NCBI GenBank assembly: GCA_015680905.1
Contig: CM027385.1
Coordinates: 82,977,501 to 83,041,500 of the forward strand
Direction: 5' to 3'
Length of the DNA: 64,000 nucleotides
From: Coptis chinensis
Lineage: Eukaryota > Streptophyta > Magnoliopsida > Ranunculales > Ranunculaceae
The position numbers were made by a program, and so were the translations under genes. Each line of letters starts with the position of its first letter. Positions within the stretch are counted from its first letter, which is position 1. This document shows, piece after piece, positions 32,860 through 45,707 of this stretch. The notes below the pieces were generated by a model. The model had not been told where the DNA came from. It saw nothing but the letters and a program-made list of their open reading frames with translations, and searched no databases.

Positions 32860-33052
32860 TAAGGCGGAATTCGGCTCGTTTAGTTCCAATAACATATTTG
32901 TAGTGTAAAATAACCGAGCCACTCAGACTCGCTTCGAAGCTTGCTTATTTAACTATATAAGTTGAGCTCAAGCTCAATTTAAAACTCGTGTAATTAACGA
33001 GCTAAACATGAGCATGGTAAAGCTTGACTCATTTAGCTCGAATTCCACCTTA
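32860..33052. mobile_element. small TIR element (MITE candidate)
   Basis: Ends TAAGGCGGAATTCGGCTC and, inverted, TAAGGTGGAATTCGAGCT. The interior is full of gagctcaagctc-like words. A target duplication could not be read, so the limits and superfamily are uncertain. Confidence 0.45.
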
Positions 33053-33539
33053 ATCCACAGGGACTTCTAACTTGGAAGTCATGTGGTCTTTGAAATAGTA
33101 GGCTAGTGTTATCCATAATTTGAGTTTTGGAATTCCGAATTGTTGAAAACCCATAATTCCGCTGAAATTCTCTTGAAATACCGATTATTCGGATCAGATT
33201 TTGAAATTAGTACTTTTCAACCCTATATTGACAATTCGATTCCGTTTCAGTATCGGGTGGAATTCCAAAATTCCATTCAAAATTGGCATTACTTTTTTTT
33301 TATAGAAAATATTGGCGTTACACTGTTACCTCATATATGGCCAATTGATTGCTCTAGTTAATTTATCAAAACAGTAATAATTGATGTTCTATATCAAACC
33401 AAATATACAAAATATAATCACATAGTAGTTTCTAAAGTGGACTTAATATTGGATCACAACAGAGATCATGCCAATGTGTTTTAACAAGCTAAACCCGACT
33501 TTTTCTCCCAATTGCGTATGAGAATTGTAAGGCTTTCGT

Positions 33540-33985
33540 GAAGATGGTGCGACAAAACACTTGGTGTATTTGGGGTGAACAACCTGATGTCCTGTTTGGT
33601 GATCCAATTAAAGCGTAAAACTTGGGATAAGAATTGCTATTTGCATAAGTTTACCTATATTCATCTCTTTATATTTATAGATGTTATAGATGTTTATAGA
33701 TGTAGTTCCAGGTGTAGATGTTTATAGATGTTTATAGATGTTATATATTTATATTTATAATGTTTCGTGTTTGCGTATCGAAGTAGATCTACATTATGTG
33801 CTATCTTGATGATTCGCGGCTCCCGATATTATATTTTTTTGTCTCTTTAATTGGTGGGAATGGCGGTTGTGCTTAAAAAAAAAATCATATATATGGCTGT
33901 AATCGGCGGTTGAAAAAACTATTGGCTTGGGAAATGCTACCCCGCTAACTCTATACACTAAGCTATTGTGGTTCTCGTTGTGGAC
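33540..33985. mobile_element. degraded copy of the Harbinger-like MITE
   Basis: Shares atggtgcgacaaaacac at the start, gggaatggcggtt and ggcggttga blocks in the middle, and ctatacactaagctattgtggt near the end with the units at 30227-31420. Terminal repeats are eroded. Confidence 0.55.
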
Positions 33986-34566
33986 ATGTGTTCCTAGTGA
34001 TATGAATGTACATTGTGTGTGACTACACGTGATCATCCGATTTAGTATTAGCAAAAAGGCAAATCATTTAGAGCTGTGATATCTTACATACAAAATCACA
34101 ATTTAAAAGTTATCAACTTATCAATGAACTAATCACATTGTTTCAAATTAAGTTTAGTTTGTTGCTAGGAAAGACTAAAGAGAGCCAATATTGAGAGGGC
34201 TTGAAAGATGTTATTTCATAGTTTTTGGCTTGAAAGCGACATGAGTCCACTTTAAACTCTGATGTTTGGATTATCTGCTCACCAAAACTCTGTTCCAAGA
34301 AAAAACTTTGGTCCCACCTGAGGCGGTTAGAGACCATCTAATTAAACAAACACCATCACTGTTCCTCGTGGCAAAATCAATGACTTATTTACTCTCACTT
34401 CTCACTTCACTTTGCACAAAGTCACAAGTACATACAGACACAACAACATTAACTCTTTTCTCATGCATCTAAGTCTCCCTCCCTCCCAGACACAACAACG
34501 TTAACTCTTTTCTCATGAATCTAGTCTCTCTCTCCCTCCCTCCCTCCCTCATTTGCTTCTTGAGCA

Positions 34567-36242
34567 ATGTTTATACCTAGGTCACCTCGAGCTCATCCAT
34601 CCACGTCCTACCTCTCAGAGGTGGTAGACGAAGTAGTAGTTCCACCGTCACTATCTTCAATATCACCTTTTATTCGAGTTGCCCAAGAGCTTGACCTTGA
34701 AGAACCGCGTGTTGCCTATCTCTGTAAGTTTTTTTTTTCTTCTTCAAAGTTTTATTTCTACATCTAAAATAGTAGTACTACATACTACTATAGGTCTATA
34801 GTACTAGCTACTTTCATATATATATATATGATGTTTTTTCTTATATATGATGTTTTTTGTGAAACACACGAAAACAATTTAATGCATTGGAGAATGCCCA
34901 ACTTGATCATGATTAAACTCTTTAACAATCTTACTCCACTCAAACAATTAAAAAATAATTAAAAACAATTACAAATACTAAACCAAACAATTAAAAAAAA
35001 CAAAAAAACACTAAACCAACTCACAATTAAAAAACCCAAACTTTTATCTATATCTAAAAAAATGAATAAAGTTCTTCTGTCAAATAACAAAATTACTCAC
35101 AATCCCCAAGAACCCAACTCCTTATTAAACTCTTTGACAATACTTACCCCTCTCGTTACAAACAATAAAAAAAAACAAATAACATTAAACCAACTCACAA
35201 TTAAAAAAACCCAAATTGTTATCTATATTTAAAAAAACAAATAAAACTCATCTGCCAAATAACAAAATCACTCACAATTCCCGAGAACCCAACTCCTTAT
35301 TAAACTCTTTGGCAATACGTACCCCACTCTCACTCGTTACAAATAATTAAAAAAAAAACAAAAAACATTAAACCAACTCACAATTAAAAAAATCCAAACT
35401 TTTATCCATATCTAAAAAAATAAATAAAACTCTTATGCCAAATAAGAAAATCACTCACAATCCCTGAGAACCCAACTCCTTATTAAACTCTTTGGCAATA
35501 CTTACCCCACTCATTACAAACAATTAAAAAAAACAAAAAACACTAAACCAACTCATAATTAAAAAATCTAAACTTTTATCTATATCTAAAAAAACAAATA
35601 AAATTTCTCTACCAAATAACAAAATCACTCACAATTTCCGAGAACCCAACTCCTTATTAAACTCTTTGGCAATACTTACCTCACTCGTTACAAACAATTA
35701 AAAAAAACAAAAAACATTAAACCAACTCACAATTAAAAAACCCAAACTTTTATCTATATCTAAAAAAACAAATAAAACTCTTCTGTCAAATAACAAAATC
35801 ACTTCACTCGCTCTTGGATTATATTGAATAACACAAGTTTAAAAAAAAAAAAAAATGATAACATTAACATATAGGACCACATTTTATTGTCTTGCTTTAG
35901 GCCACCAAAATGTTAGGGCTGACACTGTACCTCTCAGAGGTGGTCGATGATGTAGTGGTTTCACCATCACTATCAACTTCAATATCACCCTTTATTCGGG
36001 TTGAAGAGCGTGAAACGACCACGTATTGCCTATCTTTGTAAGTTTTTTTTTTCTTCTTCAAAGTTTTATTTCTACATCTAATATATGTGTACTACATACT
36101 ACTATATATGATGTTTTTTGTGATTTTTCATTTTAAAACAGGTAGGTTATATGCATTGGAGAAGGCGGACAAACTTGATCCTAATTGTTCTACTAGTGGA
36201 GTTAGACAATTCAAAACTTGTCTACAATTATGTATGGAGAAG
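34567..36242 (+). pseudogene. callose synthase (GSL) N-terminal fragment with duplicated first exon
   Basis: Exon 1 (34567-34723) reads MFIPRSPRAHPSTS, YLSEVVDEVVVPPSLSSIS, FIRVAQELDLEEPRVAYL before GTAAGT. A second, shorter, frame-damaged copy of that exon is at about 35933-36037 (YLSEVVDDVVVSPSL, then IRVEERETTTYCL). Exon 2 (36142-36242) joins in frame as CRLYALEKADKLDPNCSTSG, VRQFKTCLQLCMEK before GTGAGT. This is the N-terminal Vta1-like region of plant callose synthases (VPSSL, RVANEVE, PRVAYLCRFYAFEKAHRLDP, GVRQFKT), plasma-membrane 1,3-beta-glucan synthases of about 1900 residues. No later exon is seen before the Helitron end at 36747, so it is a fragment unless distant exons exist. A 177-bp tandem array separates the two exon 1 copies. 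Confidence 0.75.
34912..35801. repeat. ~177-bp tandem repeat array, about five units
   Basis: The word aacccaactccttattaaac recurs at 35111, 35286, 35469 and 35643, giving periods of 175, 183 and 174 bp. Each unit carries an A-rich run, ccaactcacaattaaaaaa and tctatatctaaaaaaa. The first unit is longer (about 210 bp). The AT-rich units have a nucleosome-sized period, and units vary by small indels. Confidence 0.85.
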
Positions 36243-36746
36243 GTGAGTTATTTTGAGGACTAGAAGTGTTCTTTTCGTTTATGTCGTTAATGGGCCTGTA
36301 TATGGGTTTTGGCATATTCGGCCTTAATGGATGTCTTGTTCATTGTTTTGAGTTCATCAACAGTGAAAAAAGGAAAAATAAAATAAAAAATGGAATGTAG
36401 TTTTCTCACTTCCAAAATGTTATAATTTTTGTCCAAAATACTCTTTTTTGGAAATATTAAAGCATAGAAATGGTGGGTGGAAAAGATAATAGTATTTTGG
36501 TCATAAATCATTCTTTGGAAGTGTGAAAAAGTGGCGTGGGAAATTGTAATCCAAAAAAAAAAAACAGTGAAAGTACGTTAGTTATTGCATTGTATAATTA
36601 ATTTTAATATATAAAATCATAGTCCCACAAAATTTTTCTCCAATCAAAATCACTCAACGAATTCAGGTATGAACCATATTCGAACTTTTAAGGCTTCAAT
36701 ATTATATACTGTTTTATGGTGGCGTTGTGTATTATTATTATTATTA
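36243..36746. other. putative GSL intron/flank, no gene
   Basis: AT-rich sequence after GSL exon 2. A (TTA)n run at about 36730-36746 forms the target of the Helitron end that follows. Confidence 0.4.
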
Positions 36747-36775
36747 CTAGTAAACGGGCACGTGCGTTGCAGGTG
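36747..36775 (-). mobile_element. 3' end of a second Helitron (minus strand)
   Basis: Minus strand reads a stem-loop (36759-36775, cacgtgc/gcaggtg with a gtt loop, 6 of 7 pairs), then CCGTTTA and CTAG at 36747-36750 followed by T. The body would extend to higher coordinates. No Rep-helicase coding is seen there, so it would be non-autonomous. The 5' TC end was not found. Confidence 0.6.
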
Positions 36776-36912
36776 TTAGGAAAGAAAAATTGGGAAAAGA
36801 ATGAACGCATGTAAATTAGAATAGTAAATTAAAAAATTCAATAAGAAAAAAAAACACTTCAATACGCTAGTTGTATTCTTAATTTGATTCGAATTATGAT
36901 GCTCTACCATTA

Positions 36913-36956
<44 letters not shown>

Positions 36957-38118
36957 TAAGTAGGTAGCTTGGACAGAGAAAGAATTTGTAGCTAGTTTAA
37001 AAAAACAAATTTTATTTATTTATTTATTTAGAAATGATCACATTTGGAAACAATTAGAAAAAATGCATTGGACACTGTTAATATTTGGAGTGAATTAAAT
37101 GTATAAATAATAGCTTTCCGGAAGATGGTTATGCACCAAGATTACAATTTAAAAGCTTTCAATATAATGTGGATCTTATTTCATGTGTATGGAGATTGAA
37201 TGATTTAAATGTTGGAGTGTTAATTTTTTCAAACCATTTGTATGGAGGCAACAAAAGGAAGAAAATATGGATGCTAGCTAGTTGCATCGCTGAATTCTTA
37301 CATTGGTTATTGATCCCCATTCTGAAAATATTATTAGCACCCAACGCCACATGCAGAACTTTGGCAGGTTTCGGGGGACTTAATTAACATAATACAATGG
37401 AATGTTGGTTCTTTGAGAGTCAAATTAAGTGTAATGATTGAGTAGTTAGGATCAGAGCAGGTGCAGAGTGTACGGTGAAGGAGTGCAGAGCCATTATAAG
37501 CATGATTCATTGTGCATAAGCACTATGCTATGCCTAGATGATTATAGAATCATTTTGTCAAGCGGCAACAATTTGATTATAGAAACATCCTTAATACAGA
37601 CGGGTGTACTGGGAAAAATGGTAGTGTTTTTCGTAAAGAAAAAAAATTGTTGGACTGGTATTAAAAACTCCAATATTGCTTCCAATAGACAGAACTTCTA
37701 TATGTCAGAGGTGCCATGTTGAATAAAAACCTCATCTACAAATGTCTTAAAACGAAGTTTTCTTCCATACGTTGGTTTCCTATCATTTAGTACTCTGGAG
37801 TCAAAATAAAGAGTCTCCATGTTCAACAAAATTTTCACTATAGATATAACTTGACCATCGTTTGATTCCATGACCAAAGAAAATTTAAGGCAACAGAAAA
37901 CAGTAGTATAAAACGTAAGTTTATTTATAGTAGTGCAAAAAATAAACAAACTATATCACACTGACACATGCAAGAAGGAAATAATGAGACTGGAACTAAG
38001 CGTATTGGCAAATCTTTTTTTTATGCACTCTTTATTCCCTAGGACCGCACAACAAAGAAGTAAACAATTGATATTTTCAAATGTTTATGTTTCATATTAT
38101 GATTTTCGATATACCTAT
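36751..38118. other. probable body of the second Helitron and spacer, no gene
   Basis: Includes a T-run of about 34 at 36917-36950. A minus-strand open frame (37949-37698, MFIFCTTINKLTFYTTVFCC...) is unrecognised and low in coding character. No captured gene identified. Confidence 0.35.
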
Positions 38119-38300
38119 TGTAACGCCTGTATTTAAAATACGTATTTATTTATTAATTATTTAATTTAATTAATTATTTAAAAATCTGTTAGATTGGATT
38201 CGAGATACGTAGGCCTGGTTTGGGCCCGAGTTTGTGTTGGGCTTGGGTTTCAGACCCAAGTATATAATCACATTGTTCTAGAGAATAGGGTTTTGAAGAT

Positions 38301-38684
38301 GGGGATGGTTATATGAACTCCATTTAAAATGACTCCAAAGTTACTCCACTCATAATAGTGGACTTACAAGATGAATTGAGATCTAATTTTTGTGAGGATA
38401 TACATCACATGATGGAGAACACTCCCACAAAAATCAGCTCAATCAATCGCTTTAACATTGTCAAAAGTTGTACCAAAATTAAAATAATATGGGCCGTTGG
38501 ATAACTTCATAACATTATAAACGATTTTTGACGAGATTGTACATCTTCAAATGAATTGATTTTTTGTGAGGATGATCTATATTGTGTGGAGAACATCTAC
38601 ACAAAAAATTAGCTTCTAATTCAATATATTTAGTGGTGGAGTTTTTTCGGAGTCATTTTAAATGGAGTTCATATAACCATCCCC
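38301..38684. mobile_element. Mutator-like MITE with perfect 36-bp terminal inverted repeats
   Basis: Left end (38301-38336, GGGGATGGTTATATGAACTC...) is exactly the inverse of the right end (38649-38684). Both sides carry TTTGAAGAT (38292-38300 and 38685-38693), a perfect 9-bp target duplication as made by Mutator-like transposases. 384 bp, non-coding. Perfect ends suggest a young insertion. Confidence 0.9.
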
Positions 38685-39912
38685 TTTGAAGATAATAAAA
38701 TAATGAAAATGGAGGTAGAGCTAGAAACTTGATTGCTCGAGCGTTGGAGCGCGACGGCTCGGACTAGGAGGGATTCGTCGGGTTTTAATACAGGTGAGTA
38801 GATTAGTTTTCTATCTCACAAAATATGTTAATTATTCTGGTATTAATATTCGTCCTGTCATTGGTAAAACTATCGTTATTAAAACTGATTAAAATCTGTT
38901 GAAACTCCGAAAATTGAGATTGAACTGTCGAAGGTTGATTTGGGCCTGTTAATGGAGCACGAGCCCTCGCGCCCAAACAAAACAATGGTCCTGTATATAA
39001 ACAATGGTCCTGTATATGATTTGTAACTGTTTGTATTTTATTTTTTTCGGTTATACACTTGTGGTGTTGATTGTATTAAACTGTTGAGGCTTAGTGGGTT
39101 GGTTTTTATTTTGTATTGGGTGGTTGATGTCGGGTATGGAAGATTGGTCGGGTGCTGTCGAAGCTTCGACAGACATTAATAGCGTCGACTGCCATTTTGA
39201 TTGTTTTTAAATTTGTCGGCTTGAATGGGTTGAAGTGGGGTAGTGTAGGGTGTATGAGGCTGTCGAATGGGTGCCGGAAAAGGCTGTTGAAAGCTCCAAG
39301 AAGCCATTAATGGCAGCATGAAGATTCCAGATCCAGTTTTGGTTGAGGATTTTAAATTTAAGACTTGAGTTTTTGGCTTTTAGTAAAGTTGTAGGGTTTG
39401 TGTTTGGGAGTGATTTCAGTTGGTTGAAATGGGAGATGGTGGTGGCCGAAAATTTGGGCAGCTGGTGGTGGCTGTTGGAGAAGATGACCGAATTGGGCTT
39501 TGGGCGTTGGGCCAAAGCCTTTTGGTTTTGTTTTGGGCCGGTTTAGATTAAGTTGGTTGGGCCAATATAATAACTAACTAGTTTTCTTGGGCCAGTTTCA
39601 TTAGTGTGTTGAGCCATTTTCAGTTTAGTCTTTGGGCCCAAGATTAGTTTAGTTTGTTATGGGGCCAGATTCATTTTAGTGGTTTGTGGCCGAACCAATT
39701 AAGGTTTTGGGCTAGTTTAAGTTTCATTTTCTGTTAGCTTGGGCCGAACCCATTTAGCTTTCTTTGGACCAATTTCAAGTTTATTTTGGGGCGGTCCGTA
39801 TAACTTAAAATATATCTAGTTGGGTCTTTAAATGTTTAGACTTTCGGGTTCTAAGGTTTGGGCTTGGCCAGTTGGGTCCGAACCATTACCTTAGTCACGA
39901 GCCCATGAGCCA

Positions 39913-40057
39913 TTGACCTTTGCCCTTAGTCATGAACCATACTATGACCACAACCTGAACATGGAAACGACAGCTTTTGACTTTGACAATGACGCAGGTG
40001 ACTTTGACTTTGAACTTTGACCATTGACCTTTGATCATTGGATCGCGGATCGTTGAC
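39913..40057. promoter_or_regulatory. cluster of TTGAC (W-box core) words
   Basis: Seven TTGAC words on the plus strand in about 145 bp, several as TTTGACTTTGAC or ATTGACC. TTGAC(C/T) is the WRKY-binding core. They lie inside the LTR-like sequence; whether they act as an enhancer is unknown. Confidence 0.35.
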
Positions 40058-41307
40058 TTTTTTCCATTTTTCATATATTTAGGAATATGGACAAATATAG
40101 TAATAAAATATTGTCGTAAATTGTATAACCTTGTTTGTCATTATCTAATTAAGATTTGACGTGAGTAGTGTATAAAGCATATAAATATTGGGCTTTGATT
40201 GTGGACTTTCGAAATTGTACTACGCTTTATGCAAAATTGTATAGACAAGTCATAAAATAAAATGGTGCGGAAGCCTGCATAATTGGTTAGTCCTTATCTA
40301 AGAAAGATTTGACATTGATGTTGGGTATTTTTGACCGCGATTTAGATAGAAACTTTAGGAGATATAATATTCCTAAAACGCTATAAAAATGTATGCGTTA
40401 CGTTTGAAACAATTGTGACATTATATAATATGTTGGGATATATATTGAATGCAATAGTTTTGGAAACATAAATGTATAAACACTCCATTACTTTATCTAT
40501 GAGATGCTAGTAGAGTAATTGTGAATATTTCCCACGGAGGTGTTAAAAAATATATTCCACGCGGAAAGAATGAAAGTGGTTATGAGATATAATTGAGATA
40601 TTTCTAAATATTGTGGCTTAGTGCAATAAGGTATTTAACCTGCACGTGATATAGTGGAATGTTTATGAGTTATAGATGTATGACACCTGAATAAATTACG
40701 TAACGAAAATCCTAGAACCTAGCTACCACAACTCATGTAATTTGCCCGTATGTGGCGTGTGTAATTTGATTGGCCCTTTTGGCGCTTTGAGTTAATCCGA
40801 ATGGCCTTCGGCAAGTAATGTGATTGGCCCTTTTGGCGTTTCAAGAAAGTTAAATGGCCCTTTCCGGCGAGCGAATAGTGGCTTGATTATTCCGCTAAGC
40901 GAAAATTAGAACGAGACGCCGCGATATTTTATGCGAATAGTGGCGATACTTACATAATGACTTTCGTATGAGGGTTACCTCGGTGTCGCGGCATCCCTGG
41001 AGGTGGTTACGCGGAGTTGTACATTATGTAAGGGGAGGCATGTGGATGTACATGTTCGGCGTTTGTAGCCAGGAAACTAGGTAAGACATAGATAATGCGT
41101 TTTTAGGGACACGCAAAGAAAACCTTAATTAATATAATTATGGTAATATGTTGGTTAATGATATATCTTTAGATAGAGGATTGTATATGGTTTTGCAGAA
41201 GGGTGGGTCAAACTAATTACTTGTGCAGAGGCGACCCACTCTGTAATTGAGCATGAAATGAGGTAAGTATGGAATATGCTTAGCTGGTTATTAGTTAGTT
41301 AGAACCT

Positions 41308-41480
41308 AAGGCGCCTCGATGGAGGAACTACATGCCTTATTTATTATACGTATAGTTTATTGTGTGGTTAGTGGGAAGTTAAGGCGCCTCAATAGAGGAA
41401 CTACCTGCCTTAATTATTGTACTTAAGGATGTTGTATTAGTCGTTGAAAGTTAAGGCGCCTCGGTGGAGGAACTAACCGC
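41308..41480. repeat. three tandem ~73-bp units
   Basis: aaggcgcctc-ga/aa/gg-t-gaggaacta followed by gccttat or gccttaa starts at 41308, 41381 and 41453. Each unit contains the palindrome ggcgcc. Typical of subterminal repeats in large LTRs. Confidence 0.7.
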
Positions 41481-41900
41481 CTTATGGATTGTGTGTATAT
41501 ATATGTATAAGTATACTTGTATTTTAGAGCTACTCACACCAAAGATTTTTATAATGTTGACCGATTTGCATGTTTGCTTATTGTGTTCATTAAATGAACA
41601 TAGTTGATAAGTCTTGACAGTTTAGTGTTGAAGAAGGTTATTCTTCTTGTGGTTTGCGTTAGCGTTTCTCGGGATATGTTTTGTTTTCCCTTGAGGTGAT
41701 ATAGATTTTCGATCTAGACAATGTTTTTGTATTTTCATTTGTAATTCTAAATAAAGAGTTATTGAAAAGAGATTTGTAACCTAATCTTATTTTGTAAATT
41801 TTGTAATGAAGAGGACTTTTGTTTAAGTGAAAATTTTTATTGGTTTTTAATTATCCGCATATTTAAACTTGGTTTTGGAAGTGGAGAGGGCCACACCTCG

Positions 41901-43575
41901 GAGATCAAGAGTCGAACAAATAATGTTTTCCAATTAAAATTCGTGTGACAACTATGCCAAAAGTGAGAGGCTCAAAGTTTTTTATGGGAGTTACAGACAC
42001 TGGAACGAAAGTGAGAAAGGTTACGATTCCTTTACAGCTTGAAAGGTTTCATGGTGTTGAAGGAACTTTTATAGCAACTAACGAATGTACACTAATTTTT
42101 TTTTTGTTAAAATTAGAAGGGAAAAATGTTAGTGGTAAAAAAACCAACAGAGCAGCTTTTAATCTATTGTTCTGCACGTAAATGACAAATAAATGTTTAA
42201 AAAAAGTATGCTAAAATACTTTTGTGTTCCAAGTTTTTTTTCTAAATTCTTTTATAAAATTATGTTACACTTGTCAATTACTCGATTATAAATAAATTTT
42301 GTTGAAGACCCTAGCCTACATGGCAAACATACGAAGTGAAGAATAACTGCTTTGTCAAAATGCTAATAAGAAAAATACAATAATTACTCCCTCGGTAGAG
42401 ATGTGGAAATGAAAAGAGAAAGAAAAATACAAACACGCTTCTACGAAATAAGCAAATCCCTTAAGAGTAACACTTGAGATCCTTGACTGAAATGCATTAC
42501 TTTGAAGGCTCTGCAAAACATATAAAAGTTGGTTTAGAAACCATGTTATTGAAATTGAAAGCTTGTCAAAGGCTCATAATTGCCGATGCACTAGAACAGA
42601 CAGAGTTTGTCAAAAACCAAGATTGTACTGAAGCTTTTGCACAAACTTTGTGTTGGACAAACAACCAAAGTTCTACATAACATCCACTGCATGTTGGGAT
42701 AGCATAGCCATCACATTCAAATTTGTATGTACTTTAAGTTTCTCCGAAGTTGCGCATCATAATAATAAAAAAACATTTTCTTGGAAAACTTGCAATGTAT
42801 CAAATCCAAATTGCTATTTCATTGTTTAAACAGGGACAGTGTCGGAATGAGAATTTGTGCTCCCAACTTTTTCCTAAAGTGAAAAGGCAATAAGTCAATA
42901 ACAATGTACCTGCGGAAGTACTCAACAGAGAAAAAAACCAAGTAAGATGGTTTTCATGTCCTCTATTGAAACACATCATTGAAACACATCATGATAACAT
43001 TACCAATATGCAGTGAAGTAATTTGAGGTACACCCATCACTAAACCAATATCACATCATATATATCACCCACTAAAATTCAAATCAAGTTCTGGTCCCAT
43101 AACAGATTAACCAATAAATGAAATAAAAGTCGATAAATAATTGAGGGAAAAAGAGTATAGCAGATTTAAACATGGTTTCTTAAATATCAATAGTCATTAT
43201 CTTTCCAGTAGAGCAGATATTAATGCCATAACACATCTAAATAATCAAACAAAACAACTAAATATTCATTACCAGTACTCAAAAGTGTAAGTTCATTAAT
43301 ATATCAAGATTCTTGAAAATAATTCCCAGTCAGACTAACTATCAAACACTTTTAACATTTAACTACTAATAAATTCCCCAACCCCTAACATAGAAGACAC
43401 CCTAACCAACTACTCCTACCCAACCCCAAATTCTCATATCTAAAGCCCTTTTCACCACATATCCTCCAAGCCAATTGAATATCTTGGGCATAACAGTAAC
43501 CCTCTTAGCATAAGATACTACGCTACCTATTCATATACATAAGTCAATGCAAAGTGCTAACTGATACCACAATGA
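41901..43575. other. intergenic, no gene recognised
   Basis: A short plus-strand open frame (41945-42181, MTTMPKVRGSKFFMGVTDTG...) has no recognised family. Nothing else supported. Confidence 0.35.
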
Positions 43576-43850
43576 AACGTTTACTGATCTTAAATTCATT
43601 AGGAGTAAGACTTAGGTAGTGTAATACTTGAACGTTTTGCATGCCATTAGGGAGTGGTTTGGTTGCTGCCGCTGCCATAAAATGCATAATCGTTACCTTT
43701 GGCTGGAGAATTTAACGTTTACCGATCTTAAATTCATTAGGAGTAAGATTTAGGTAGTGTAATACTTAAACGTTTTGCATGCCATTAGGGAGTGGTTTGG
43801 TTGTTGCCGCGGCTATAAAATGCATAATTGTTACCTTTGGCTGGAGAATT
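43576..43850. repeat. 138-bp tandem duplication
   Basis: Units 43576-43713 and 43714-43850 both start aacgtttac-gatcttaaat and end cctttggctggagaattt, differing at a handful of positions. Non-coding. Confidence 0.85.
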
Positions 43851-45707
43851 TTCAGCGAGCCAACATAAATTATACTCTCTTTGAGATCTGAGATAGGCAT
43901 ATATCTGATAAACTACATCTCCATAACTTATTATAAATTTCAAAACTTAACTACCTTTAAAAAAATCATTCTGAAAAGAAAGCATTGAATTTTAGATTAG
44001 ATAGTCCTAAGGAAACAATAAGTCCAAATCGGCAAATCTAGGAGCAATATACTTGTTCTCTCTGGCCTATTGAGATAATGTATCCCTTAAAAAATGCCAT
44101 GTTAAATGGTGTGATATCAACGCAACTCACAATCTTAACTTGGTATATAAATGGGCATCTCTAATGGGGGTAATAAATTATATGGGCATCTCCATAGAGT
44201 GTAAAGTTTACACTCCAAATGTCAAAAAACTCTTTCCAATGGGGGTGGTAATAGACTATTAGTTGATAGAGGAGGGGGAAAATTCCTCGCCTCTAAGCTA
44301 TCGATCGATAAATAGCTCGGGCGATAGATCAATTTAACCAACATCAAAACAAAAATCCAAGATTTCAACGCCACTTTTTTTGTCAAATTATTTTCTTTTT
44401 GTTTATTTAAAGTCATAATTTGGGAGTTTGTTTTAAAACATTGGGCGTCCCAATTTAAAAGTTCATGAGAGTTTGCTTGGTGGTGAGTTTAAAATCTTTT
44501 TTTTTTTTTTACTTTTCTATTGGGGACTATAAAGTGTGGATATTTATAGTTTGTTTTCCTTTTCCTTTACTATACAATAGTATGCAATTAGAGTTGAAAA
44601 ATCCATAATTTATCACCTAATTTGAGCCTTTGTGTGTTTTTAATTTTACAAGGATATGGCCTAGTCATTTGGATGCCCTAATAGTTATACTTATACTTAT
44701 AAGACAGATGTCTTCGATAGCACTTCAAATATACAAAGTTTGGCCTAATAAGTTCGTGTCTACTGGATCAATATTTTGAAATGGATTGATCAAAATAGAA
44801 ACATCCAAGATTGATCAACATTTTAGTTTTAAAGGCGTTTGCTTTTTGTGAAAATTATTTTTTCCATTTTTTATTATTTCTTTTTGGAAATTTGGGAGTT
44901 TGTTATTAGAAACATGTGGCGAGAAATTAGAGAATTGGATTCTATTCGTTCATGGGAAGTTTTTCTTTCCATGGGGTTTGTTTTCAAACATGATTTTTTT
45001 GGTTTCTAGTTTGTTCCTTTTCTTTTCTGGGTAATTACGTGTTAAAATGTGTTTGATTAACACAAAACATTTGCTAAGTATACTCTAACTGGAATAAGAT
45101 CCATACTTTATCATTGAATTTGAGTTTTTTTTGTGTTTTTAATTGAGTATCAAGGATATGGCCTAGTCATTTGGATTAGTGTGGGAAGTGGGTACAGTCA
45201 GTGCTGAGACTACTTAGTGTCAGATGTCTTCCAGTCGAGCGAGTCGTGCTTTAGCATGTTTAAGTTTGGCCTATACTAAGTTCAGGCTCCATAACACTTA
45301 GCTGCTTAGATTGTAAGCAACAACCTTTATACTCATTTTCGTTTTTGTTTTTTTGTTTTTTCCAATTTACGTTACGAGCAAACTACAGTACGAGGTCGAG
45401 CATAGCCTAAAGAATTAACAATTTGCAACAGTAAAATGGTAATTGAGCAATTGAGCCGACTGCCGAGCCTAGTCATTATTATTCATCAAGTAGACATGGT
45501 AACAGTACAATACCCAATTAAAATCCTAGAAATGGTTTAATTTAAAATCCCAACTGAAGCATTATGCTACCAACATAGAAAAAGTTACAAAATAGTAGAA
45601 AACCAAACATCAATATCTGATCATCCTTCCGCTCGTACTTCCCTTAACTGGCAGCAGAGTTTGACGGCAGTTTTACCTGTACCAAGAGGAGATGAATATA
45701 GTAGTAA
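43851..45707. other. intergenic, no gene recognised
   Basis: AT-rich, with partly repeated words: aaggatatggcctagtcatttgga occurs near 44652 and 45153, with further similarity around them (about 44560-44830 and 45100-45300), which suggests an old duplication. No coding. Confidence 0.4.

Larger units (their letters stand above)
38119..41900. mobile_element. long LTR-like sequence, probable solo LTR or remnant of a Ty3/gypsy element
   Basis: Begins TGTAACGCC at 38119, a typical start of large gypsy LTRs. It has the mixed character of such LTRs: gggcccaa-rich stretches, short internal repeats, and no gag or pol frame. The 3' end and target duplication could not be placed, so the right limit is approximate. 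It is interrupted by a MULE MITE at 38301-38684. Alternative: an unannotated non-coding locus. Confidence 0.4.

Noticed and set aside
38803-39515. Open frames in the LTR-like region (e.g. MAQRPKPNSVIFSNS...)
   Set aside because: No gag-pol or host family similarity; composition follows the LTR-like DNA.
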